64,000 nt of DNA from Pyrenopolyporus hunteri (Eukaryota; Ascomycota; Sordariomycetes; Xylariales; Hypoxylaceae), in NCBI GenBank assembly GCA_902806595.1, contig CADCXC010000013.1:310001-374000 (forward strand), given 5' to 3'. The position numbers and the translations under genes are program-made. This document shows positions 25,487 through 35,543 of the stretch, one piece after another (position 1 is the stretch's first letter; every line of letters starts with the position of its first letter). The notes below the pieces were generated by a model, which ran no database searches, had not been told where the DNA came from, and saw only the letters and a list, made by a program, of their open reading frames with translations.

Positions 25487-27725
25487 ATGGTGTTAGTTGC
25501 AATAAACGGGTGACATATATAAGTCACCCCCATCCTCGTTCCAAGACGCGGAATTACCTAACCTGGGAACATACAACCCACATCCATATATTGTGTGCTG
25601 GTCCTTACGTACGGAGGCGACGGTCAGGGTCTCGACGGGGTTGATTAACTCCTCCATTCGGATAACAATGTGTGATGTGTGGCGTACATAAGTGTACATA
25701 CAACCCACATTCCAGGGCAAGGTAATAGATAATCTTCATCAAAACCGGCCCTACATACATTAACAAACCGACTCTACGCTATCACCTTACCTACGTGAGA
25801 TGCAAGTATGGGACGAAACCATACCACATAACTTGCCTGGGTACATAACTCAGCTCACCAACACCACCCTTACATATCTGGCCCTACCCAAGCCTCTTGG
25901 CCCTTTCTCAGCCCTGCGCGCTAGGCGCCGTCGTCACACCGAGCTAGGGAGCGAGACGAAAGCCGCGGACGAGACGGGACAAGACCAAACCGCATCGACG
26001 GCCAAGAAGAGTCAAGACCACCGCGCTGCTCCTTGGCCTCCTTGGCGGAACCGTTCATGACCACCACCACTACCACCACCGCCACCGCACACCCACATAC
26101 ATACCTACCTATTTACCTTCCTACCTTACCTCCTTTACCTAGTATGTGAAGACATGTGCGTTGTGCGTTTAGACCTACATCAGAGGGGGGGAAAAAGTCC
26201 TAGGCGCCTTCTGGGAGGCCTCCTAAGCCCCATATCGCTAACCCCCTACCCAAACCCGCCGCCAACCTACCTGGGGTTAAGTCCCCTATGACTCTACCTC
26301 TACCACTGCTACTCTGTATCTCTTAGCATGCATCAGGGATGAATTAGGTATGCCGTATAAAGCTACCCATACCCATACTACTTCCCCGCCTTACGGATAT
26401 CCCACGTCTATGCATGTGCAGACCTACATACTATCTACACCATAGACCGGTCGCCGGCCGCCGGTCACGAGTTATCGTGATCCCTCGGGATCCTAGCTTC
26501 GATAATCAGGACCGGCCTAAGTTAACGCTTGAATCAGCACTTAAGTCATCAGTCAGCGCCTGGACGACCAGCAAAAGCGGCGAGGAGCCAACCTCAGATA
26601 GTCCGCAAAAGCCACGTCTGACCTAACCGGGCCTGGCTCTGCGCTGCGCCGCGACGTCTTTCTCGGCCGACACTAGCATCATCATCATCATCAGCAACAG
26701 CAGCAACATCACATCCCTCATCCACCCCGCCTCTCACCCACCGGCCCACGCCACGCCACGCCGCAGCCAGGTAGGTAGGTAGTCTTCACTCCCCGGCGGC
26801 CTCCTCGTGGTTTCATCGCAGTGCGACGGCCCTCCGCACCGGGGATGTGCGTGCACGTGCGTTGCATCAGGCGGTGCGCACGCAGCATACATCGCAGCAT
26901 ATATGCACAACGGGTAAGTAGGTAGATAAGTAGGTAGGTAGGTAAGCCAGGTGCATAAACTGACTACCTAGGTACGAAAGCCGCCCGGCACAATATATAC
27001 CAGGTAAGGAGGTAGTTCGGTATGCGGTATGCGGTATACGTGCCTTATGTGGTAGGTTAGGTTATGTACGCATCGCAGAGTCTTGGCCTCTTGGCCCTTG
27101 GCTTGCTACCCCGGTGCCGGATACCTATCGCCCATTTGCCTCTTACCTAACCAGCCTAGGGGGTTAGGTAGCCACTCACGGCGGTCTTCAGTTTACCGCT
27201 TGGCATTACTGTTTCTTTTGACATACTGAGTTAACCTGCTTGTGTGTGTTGTTAGATCTAGTGGTGATGACGGTAAATAACGGTAATAACGAGAGTTGAA
27301 AGGAGAGAGCAGAGAGCTCTACGTGATCACTTATCCCAGACACCATATTTGGTAGCGTAGAAACCATCGATGCGTCGAAATCAAGAGCTCATTTGATTAT
27401 TCGTTCTGTCCTCGTACCTAGGAAGGTGATAGATAGGTAGGTTAAAGACTTCAAAACGAACGGGGCGCCGAACCTGACCTATGTAGGGCCCCTCCGTCGT
27501 TTCTACTACATACGTACAGCCAGCCAGCCGATTTTCTCTCTTTTATTGCCGGTCCACTCGCCCGTCAGCCCGCCCGTCTCCCGTGTCCGAGAGTGACATA
27601 CAAATATCCCATTACGCCTGTGCAATGCAAACCGGAGACGAAAAACCCGCGAAAGGACTCATCTCGCCTTCCTCTACCTGATTTTGCAATCCCTCGCTTC
27701 GAAGAAGGTCGCAATACCGAATACC

Positions 27726-29329
27726 TCAGTTGTACGTTCGCGCTAAGTTGCGGAGATACCAATCCACCAACTTGCGTCCGACCTTGGCTTCCGAGATGTG
27801 AATTAGATCCTATCAATTTTTGTTAGCACAGTTGGACACCGAATGTTTGTTAGTTGGGTAGCAAAGTTCGCCGTGCAGCTATTTATCGAGGGACACGGGG
27901 AATACGTACTCCTTGCATGGCGTAGTCCAGGTCGCTCACGTTGACCCATTCTCCTTCTAGCAGAGCGTGGTCGGTCCACCGCAGCTGCTTGGTCCGCTGC
28001 TTGTTGACTAGTAGCCAAGAACGTAGCTCTTCGGGCTGCACCTCCAGGAAACCAGCGAGCTTCTTAAGATCCATAGTTGTGTAGAGGCGCAGGTAGGATT
28101 TAACGGTCGGATTCCACATGTTCGTCTTGACCTCGTCCATGAAGATGGAGAGGTGGTGGTCGATCGGGTCCACGTTGGCCTCGGGGTTATCGAAGTCAGG
28201 GGGGACCGGCGAGATGAACTTGGGGCAGGCAGCCTTGAACAGCTCCTCGAAGATGGGGAGCGACTCCGGGCCGCCGCGCTGCAGCTTGAGTAGCTGGTCG
28301 CCGTACTTCTCTCGCAGAGCGGTGTGGATGGTGTCGTCCAAGCGGGTCGGCTGGAACGCGACGCAGATGGCGATCAAGGCGTACATCTGATCATTCTTCT
28401 TGGTGATAGAATCGTACTGGGCGTTCTTCTGGAAGTTCTTGGTGCGCGATACGTAGACGAGAATGTGGCTGAACATGCGGATGGCATCGGCGTACCGGTG
28501 CATCATCATGTAAGAAAAGCCTACGTAGTAGTAGGTTGTGAAGTGGGCAGCCATGACGCGCGCGAACATGGCCTTCTTGTTGAGCTCGATATCGTCGAGC
28601 GTCTTCAGCGCGAGGCTGAAGTCGCCGAGGAGGCAGTGGACGCGCAGCAGCCCGATGATGGAGAAGTAGCCGAGCATACGGTACAGGGTCTTGGAACCGT
28701 ACTCTCCCGCAACGGCGGCGGGGTCCTCGTTGCGCTTCATGGCCGCTAGCTGCTCGGTGATCTGCGATCGCTGGATCAGGGAGTATAGCACATTAAGCAC
28801 GCTATAGCAGCCCCAAGTGTTCGGGTTCTCGCGTAGGATCTGTCTCTCCTCCTCGTTGTCTCTCGCCTGTCTCGCGATCCTTAGTCGGTATGTGGAAAAC
28901 GAGTTGAACTGATAGATAAATTCGTCGATGACGTCCCAGGCCCAATAATGCTATTAGGAACCGTCAGCATGGTTATCTCCTATAGACGATATATATGACA
29001 AGGCTAAGGGAACTAACCGAGGGAGGTTCCAAATCAACGGGGCCGTCGGAGTTAAGGATGAAGTGGAACAGATTGCAGTACGAGTCGTAGCTCTGAAATT
29101 TGACCTCGAGGGGCGCAGAGAAATCTAAGGGCTGAGCAGCGGCTACAAGTCTCGATTGGATATCATCGGCCTGCTGAGCCATGGTCAAGGAGTTGACCTG
29201 CTCCAGCTCCTCCATGCCGTCTTCATATTGAACCTGCTCCTGGTAGTCAGCCACGAGGGCCTCCTCCTCGACGTCGCTGTCGTCTTCCATAGAGCGCACA
29301 GGCGCGGAGCCGTTTCTTAGTCCGCTCAT
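27726..29329 (-). CDS. Eukaryotic translation initiation factor 3 subunit L
   Basis: Exons read on minus as 29329-29018, 28950-27910 and 27809-27726 join to 478 residues, the size expected for fungal eIF3l. Introns are 67 and 100 bp and both fall between codons. The N-terminus is acidic (SDVEEEALVADYQEQVQYEDG). The body holds the conserved eIF3l core: WDVIDEFIYQFNSFSTYR across the first junction, LGYFSIIGLLRVHCLLGDFS, MMMHRYADAIRMFSHIL and KKNDQMYALIAICV. A PCI-type C-terminal half ends SEAKVGRKLVDWYLRNLART. Subunit L is one of the PCI subunits of the cytoplasmic eIF3 complex, which loads mRNA on the 40S ribosome. It is absent from budding yeast but general in filamentous fungi. The start ATG (29327-29329) is the first Met of the conserved N-terminus. 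Its promoter faces the EFL1 promoter, with transposon debris about 240 bp upstream of the ATG. Confidence 0.97.
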
Positions 29330-29570
29330 CGTGATAAAGGAAGCCTGGAACGGGGGAGCGATATCGCGAAGGGTATCGTGGGGGGGGAGGGTGGAGGGAT
29401 ATCGAGACCGTGGAGGGGCTCGTCGCAATTTTTTTGGCTCTTGTCCAAAACGCAAAACGATTGAAAAGATCGAAGAGAATGATTAGGCAAAAAGGGCCGA
29501 AGTTTTAGCGGATTAGGGCTTCCCTATGTGGTCCATGCGCTTAGCCCCTCCTTCTACTATGGTACATAGG

Positions 29571-30122
29571 CAGAAGGACGTCAAAAAAAGTGGCGCACTA
29601 CCAAAACGCTTCAATTCCATCAATATTAAACCGTACTTTAATATTTTATTTTTAATCTCGAAAATTTATATTATTATCTTATTTTAAAATTTCAAGAATT
29701 TTATAAGCTATTATATAAATTATAGATATATTATAATAATTAGTTTTTAACATTTTATCTATTTGTAGCTATGTAGCTTTGTACTGAGGAATCCACCGTA
29801 GCGGCAGCAACGGTGGATATGCCCTCATCAGGTGCCTCGTCGCCCTAAGCAACGAGGACCTGGGGCACACACTCTGAATCGGTATATAAATACCGATTAG
29901 TGTAAAGCTAGCTGGTTACACTTATACATAGACAAGCATGATGAATATAACCTCTTTTCGTAACCTTCACACCAAGCGATCGCCTGGTATTCTCCCATCG
30001 GTCTACTAATTGATGACCCCTTGTCATCCAACACTATTTTTTAAGCGGATATAAATTTTATTATTTTAAATCCTTTAGTATTTATTGTTACGGGGTGCGC
30101 CAGTTATTTTGACGTCCTCCTG
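29571..30122. mobile_element. TIR element (MITE), about 277 bp, split by a solo LTR
   Basis: Inverted ends of about 28 bp read CAGAAGGACGTCAAAAAAAG on the left and CAGGAGGACGTCAAAATAAC on the right (opposite strand); both then continue into TGGCGCAC. The direct repeat ATAGG flanks the element (29566-29570 and 30123-30127), consistent with a 5-bp target duplication, although this short motif is common in the window. Removing the inserted LTR and its duplication leaves a 277-bp AT-rich core with no coding capacity. The ACGTCAAAWA block is shared with the TIR of the element at 6994-7481, though the outermost bases and flanks differ. Superfamily is unresolved. Confidence 0.75.
29764..30033. mobile_element. 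Solo LTR, 270 bp, with perfect 5-bp target duplication
   Basis: The segment begins TGTAGC and ends CCAACA (TG...CA, the LTR signature). It is flanked on both sides by CTATT (29759-29763 and 30034-30038). It has normal GC content, in contrast to the AT-rich element around it. It carries a TATATAAAT box at 29883-29891. Three hairpins are visible: ATCCACCGT/ACGGTGGAT (29791-29818), CCTCGT/ACGAGG (29835-29857) and AATCGGTAT/ATACCGATT around the TATA box (29877-29898). No internal retrotransposon domain or second LTR is nearby, so this is best read as the product of LTR-LTR recombination. Copia and Gypsy cannot be distinguished from the LTR alone. Confidence 0.85.
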
Positions 30123-30127
30123 ATAGG

Positions 30128-30770
30128 TACCAGGTAGTATAATTCCGCGTCACAATGAATCAGAATTTATGCCGTATGAGACGGTCGGCCCTTGGCGGGG
30201 CAGGGTGGGGCACTTAAATCGCGGTGCTTATCGATATGATATGCCCCGCCATCCGCAATGGAAATCTGAAGGTCGATGGCGCTTAGAAATGCGATAGGAA
30301 AGACTCGACATATACAGGCCAAGGATAAGAAATATGAGTAGGTACCTTACCTACTTACACCTCGGCTCCCGGATCATGCAAGTTTGAGCTTAATTTTTTT
30401 ATTCTCATAAAAATCGTGAGAATCATACTAATTTATGATCCCAGTCTTGAACACTGACAATAAAGGCCCGATACCTTATAAATTTACAACTTATGCGCTT
30501 TGGTCGAAATATAAGCGGCTCCAAGACTTTCACTAGCGAGTTAAGTGTCGAGTCACTACGGTAAATCCGAAGTTGAAGTTAATTCACGTCTCGTCCGAGG
30601 ACCTTTTCTTCGTTCTGTGTTTTGTTTACATTCACTTCTTGTCGACCCAGCACCGAATTTGGAGTTTCTTCTTCTCGACATAAAACCCACCATTTAAATC
30701 CATCTACAAAGTCCCCGAACAATCCCATATTCGGCCATATTCCCTCATACTGAAACATAACACTATTGCC
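30128..30770. promoter_or_regulatory. EFL1 upstream region
   Basis: About 640 bp between the nested mobile elements and the EFL1 start, presumably holding its promoter and leader. A/T runs occur near 30391-30435. No gene is seen here. Confidence 0.4.
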
Positions 30771-33700
30771 ATGCCGGTCGTTACCCCGGAGAAACTTGCT
30801 GCTCTGCAGCAGCACGCCGATGATATAAGAAACGTAGGACAATGGCTACTCCAAGCTTCCTTCGTTAGAAGCTCACTCGGACTAACACATCTTTAGATTT
30901 GTATCCTAGCCCATGTTGACCATGGGAAAACTTCCTTGACCGATGCTCTCTTGGCCACAAATGGCATAATATCACCAAAACTCGCCGGCAAGATCCGGTA
31001 TCTCGACTCGCGGCCCGATGAGCAAATCCGGGGCATTACCATGGAATCTTCCGCCATCTCCTTATACTTCTCTATGCTTCGAAGACCGGCCCCGGATGCT
31101 ACGCCGATACCCAAGGAGTACCTAATCAATCTAATAGATTCACCCGGGCATATCGATTTCAGCAGCGAAGTATCAACTGCCTCAAGACTATGCGACGGCG
31201 CCGTCGTACTAGTCGACGCCGTCGAAGGTGTCTGCAGCCAAACAGTCACAGTTCTCCGCCAGACGTGGATAGAGAAGTTAAAACCGCTCCTGGTAATCAA
31301 CAAAATAGACCGTCTGGTCACCGAGTTGAAAATGACACCAGGCGAAGCGTATATTCACTTAAGCAAGCTCCTAGAACAAGTCAATGCCGTACTTGGAAGT
31401 TTCTTTCAAGGCGAGCGTATGGAAGAGGATCTAAATTGGCGGGAACGAATGGACCAGAGAGTTGCTGCGGCCGCGGCTAGAGAGGTGAAGCTTGGGGACA
31501 CCGAGAGCGACGCAGGCGAATTACAATTTGAGGAACGAGACGACGAGGAATTATATTTCGCACCTGAGAAAAACAACGTCATATTCAGCAGCGCTATCGA
31601 CGGCTGGGCCTTCACGGTCCGGCAGTTTGCAGGGTTATACGAGAAGAAGCTTGGCATCAAACGAAGTATAATGGAAAAGGTCCTATGGGGCGACTTCTAC
31701 CTAGACCCGAAGACCAAGAAGGTCCTCGGACGGAAACATCTGAAGGGCCGCAATCTCAAGCCCATGTTTGTCCAGCTTGTCCTCGAACAAGTCTGGGCTG
31801 TATATCAAGCAACTACTGGCGGGGACCACGGAAAGGGGTAAGTTGAAGCTCATTGTACATTTCATTAACACCCCCCTTTTCTTCCTCACTTTACGCTTGG
31901 TGTCGTTTATTTAACGTTGATCTGGCCTTTATCTTGAGACACACCACTTCGAGAATACTTTCTTTAGGGCTATGATTTTCCTAGGAGGCCATAAAAAGCT
32001 AACTACGTCATAGAGATTCGGCCCTACTCGAGAAAATCACTAAATCGCTAAATATCACAATACCGCCACATATCGCCAGGTCAAGAGATCCAAGGCTATT
32101 ACTCACTACAGTATTCTCATCATGGCTACCCCTATCGACGGCCCTGCTAGTCTCCGTTGTCGAGTCCTTACCATCACCCAAAGCAGCCCAAGCGGAGCGT
32201 TTACCTGAGATGTTAGAAGACTCGCCGGGGTCCTCCTTTATCGATCCTAAGGTTAAGGACGCTATGGTGAACTTCAAAACTTCAAAGTCAGACCCGGTAG
32301 TGGCGTACGTCAGTAAAGTGGTGTCTATTCCTGAGAGCGAGCTCCCGGAGAATAAGAGACGGCCCGGCCAGCTAAGCGCCGCCGACGCCAGAGAACTGGC
32401 CAGGAAGAAACGGGCGGAATTTGCTCGCGCTCAGGCGGCGGAAAACAACGAAGTAGACGATCTCACGACGGCGCTCGACAGCGCTAACTTGGATGACTCT
32501 GTACCTGAGGTGGAGGAGGTGAAGCATGACCCGGAGCACCTGATAGGCTTCGCACGAATGTACTCCGGCACCCTGTCCGTTGGCGACTCGCTTTACGTCT
32601 TACATCCGAAATTCTCTCCCGCAAACCCCCACGCGGCCCCTGAACCGCAGAAGATAACCGTTACGGCTTTATACATGCTCATGGGTCGTAATCTAGAGTC
32701 GTTGAATTCGGTTCCGGCTGGAGTGGTCTTTGGCATCGGGGGCCTTGATGGTTATATACTAAAATCAGGCACCCTGTGCAGCCAGCTCGAAGGCGCGGTT
32801 AACCTGGCAGGCGTCAATATGGCCGGGAAACCTATAGTGCGAGTTGCCCTCGAGCCGGTGAATCCGGCCGACCTAGACAAGATGATTGAGGGTCTCAAGC
32901 TTCTCGTGCAGAGCGACCCGTGCGCGGAGTACGAGCATTTCGAAAGCGGCGAGCACGTCCTGCTTACTGCCGGCGAACTACACCTAGAACGATGTTTGAC
33001 CGACCTGAAGGAGAGGTTCGCAAGATGCGATATCCAGGCGGGTGCGCCGATCGTTCCATATAGGGAGACGATTGTGCGTGCGGACGAAATGCGGCCGCCA
33101 GTCAACAAGGAACTAGGAAGAGGTGTCGTTGTCGGTGTCACGAATTCAAAGCAAGTTAGCATTACAATTCGAGTACGACCGTTGCCTGCGGATGTCACCG
33201 ACTTTCTACTCAAGAATCCCGGGGCCATCAAACGTCTATACTCGGAACGAAAAGAACTGGAACAAACGAGGCAAGACAATGGTATCGACGAAGAGCAACA
33301 GAAGATTGAAACAGACGAAGACGTACTGGGGGGCAAAAACCTGTCTTTCGACGAATTGAAGAAGCAGCTCCAGGCAACCCTAGAGAGCGGTAAAGGACGG
33401 GAGGGATGGAAAGGGGTTATCGACAAGATAGCAGCCTTTGGGCCGCGACGAATCGGCCCAAATCTGCTCATCGACGCCACCAAAGAAGGATACTTTCCTA
33501 AGGTCTTCGCCCCGGAGAAACACGAGGACGGTAGCGCCCCGAAGGCGGACGAAGCGCTCCAAGCGGCGCATCTGTGCGATAAAGTCACGTACGCGTTTCA
33601 ACTAGCCATGAACCAGGGCCCGTTATGTAACGAACCGGTGCAAGGTGTTGCTGTCATAGTTGAAGACTTGACGGTTGCGCCAGCGGAGGAGGAAACGTCC

Positions 33701-34301
33701 GCCCGAGATCGCCTCGGCCGGCTCACGGGCGAGGTTATCAAGACTGTTCAGCAGTGCATACGTCAGGGTTTCTTGGATTGGTCTCCGCGCCTGATGCTCG
33801 CCATGTACTCGTGCGAGATCCAAGCAAGCAGTAAGTTTAGTTTTTACTTGGCTGCCTTTTCCTTTCCTCCTTTTTAGGTTCTTCCCCTATTCATTAATGC
33901 TAACGCCAAAAATAGCCGAGGTACTCGGCCGTGTATACGAAGTGCTCACGCGGCGACGGGGCAAGGTGCTCTCGGAGCAGATGAAGGAGGGCACGCCCTT
34001 CTTCACGATCCAGTCGGTGATCCCGGCGGCCGAGTCGTTCGGGTTCGCGGACGAGATGCGCAAGCGCACGTCGGGCGCCGCCCAGCCCCAGCTCATCTTC
34101 GCCGGCTTCGACGTCCTCGTCGACGAGGACCCCTTCTGGCAGCCCTTCACCGAGGACGACCTCGAGGACCTCGGCGAGCTTGCCGACAGAGAGAACGTCG
34201 CCAAGAGGTATATGGATGGTGTCAGGCGCCGCAAGGGCCTCCTAGTCGAGGGTAGGGCGCAGAGGGTCGCGGCCGAGAAGCAGAAGACGCTGAAGAGGTG
34301 A
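30771..34301 (+). CDS. EFL1: Elongation factor-like GTPase 1 (60S maturation GTPase)
   Basis: Exons 30771-30833, 30897-31837, 32014-33830 and 33916-34301 join to 1068 residues, matching EFL1/Ria1 length. Introns are 63, 176 and 85 bp. The G domain is clear: AHVDHGKTS at 26-34 (G1), RGITM (G2), DSPGH at 102-106 (G3) and NKID at 156-159 (G4). A charged EFL1-specific insertion follows, then EF2-like domains II-V (GFARMYSGTLSVGDSLYVL, HLERCLTDLKERF, and the C-terminal RVYEVLTRRRGKVLSEQM). The protein works in the cytoplasm with Sdo1/SBDS to evict the anti-association factor Tif6/eIF6 from pre-60S subunits. The assignment over eEF2 rests on the insertion, the C-terminal length, and the ESSAIS sequence after RGITM. 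The start is the only ATG that places the N-terminal leader directly before G1, with the intron at AAC/ATT. The final exon is strikingly GC-rich at third positions. Confidence 0.97.
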
Positions 34302-34945
34302 ACGAGTTGGGTTATGTGAGCAGTTCGTGTATGGGGAATGAATACCGTACCTGCTGGAGAGGGGTTGACATTGGCGGCGAGGGGGAAGTTTTAGTGGATT
34401 GCTGGTGTTGGTTGGGTATAAAGACGTGATAGAATAGCACAACGGGAGACGGAGACGGAGACGAAAAGGGAGCGAGGAAAGATACGGCGAAGACATTGAT
34501 TCTTGCCTATCTAGGGGTTAGGAGGTAGATATGAAGCCAACTACGCGAGAAGCGCAGGACAGGAATGCAGCATGATACCAGCGTTTCGGAAATACACCTT
34601 TTTTTGTTCTGCCGTGGATTAGTAGATCTCTTGTGTTTATCTTGAATGCTCGATTATCAAGCCACGCGTGCTCTGTCGAGTTTACCTTTGACAGGGGCCT
34701 TCATATGGATATATAACTGCGTCTAATCACACCGATTCAAGCTCGCTCATTCAATGATATGAATATATTTCATGTATACCTGCCCGCCCGCCGTCCTAGT
34801 CCTGTCAACCCACCCCTTCCTATCCATTCATCCGCCCATCAATCCCTTCATCCAACCATCCCTTCGGTCCATCAAAATCCCCCAAGCCTCCTAAAGTAAC
34901 AGGTATGGATGTGAGAGCGAGTATATACACGATGGACAAATAAGG

Positions 34946-34975
34946 TAGGTTAGGTTAGGTTAGGTTAGGTTAGGT
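34946..34975. repeat. TTAGG pentamer array
   Basis: About six tandem TAGGT units near the 3' end of EFL1. The pentamer differs from the fungal telomere hexamer TTAGGG, and the array is internal. Confidence 0.85.
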
Positions 34976-35032
34976 GAGGCACGTTTAGGCACTTCGCCCC
35001 ATTCGTTCCTCTTTCTGCTCGCGGTTTCTCGC

Positions 35033-35070
35033 TTTCCCCTTCCCCTTCCCCTTCCCCCTCCCCCCTTTTT
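35033..35070. repeat. Polypyrimidine tract (CCCCTT repeats)
   Basis: Pure C/T stretch made of TTCCCC units, then C-runs and a T-run. Such mirror-symmetric tracts can form triplex DNA; that property is inference. Confidence 0.7.
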
Positions 35071-35543
35071 TGCTCGGGTATCCCAGTTATGTTTAGGTAA
35101 AAGAGAACAAGTAGTAGTCGAAACAGTAAATAAAAGTGGGATGAAATAAGATGGATAAGATAGATAGGATAGGATGGGTAGGTAGGTAATATTCTGCCGT
35201 CGTCTCGGCTATCTCCCGTTCCTTTCTTGCTTGCTTCGTTGAAAAGATAAGATCGCACACCGCCTCTCCCCCCTTTCCTAATGCTGGCACAGTCTATGTA
35301 GATGCTGTTGAGGTATTAATTATGGCTCGCGCTTGTAGTGGTGCGTAGCGTAACGTAGCGACGTTTGGTGAGAATGAGTTTCAAGTATTTGAGCTAGGTA
35401 GGTAGGTACTTTGTCGGCGTGGATGAGGATGCGTGGGGGTTTTTTGCGTGGATTATTTGTTGTGGTAGGTTTGGGTTAGTTACTTTCATTATAGGCGAAC
35501 TGAGTCGAGGTTGTTTGTTTGTTTTAGTCTCGTGTCTTGTCGT

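Larger units (their letters stand above)
17901..27725. other. Long gene-poor stretch (about 9.8 kb)
   Basis: No gene could be supported on either strand. The first 700 bp should include the promoter of the Usp gene. Beyond that there are scattered TAGGTACC-type repeats, a 10-bp tandem array (19041-19080), an 18-bp tandem array (25404-25486), GGTA runs (18739-18761, 26918-26945) and CA-type stretches. Frames up to about 160 codons (for example 23852-24346, minus) occur with no recognisable motifs, often with an equally long frame on the opposite strand. Base composition is mixed rather than uniformly AT-rich, so a fully RIP-degraded transposon field is not obvious. Lineage-specific, intron-rich or noncoding genes cannot be excluded. 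Confidence 0.5.
34302..35543. other. Convergent 3' intergenic region
   Basis: This lies between the ends of EFL1 (+) and the MAPKK (-), so it holds both 3' UTRs. It contains a TAGGT array (34946-34975), a long CT tract (35033-35070) and further GGTA repeats near 35395. No coding content is seen. Confidence 0.5.

Noticed and set aside
34946..34975. TTAGG array as a telomere relic
   Set aside because: The unit is a pentamer unlike the fungal TTAGGG, the array is only about 30 bp, lies next to a core gene, and blends into the window-wide GGTA motif.
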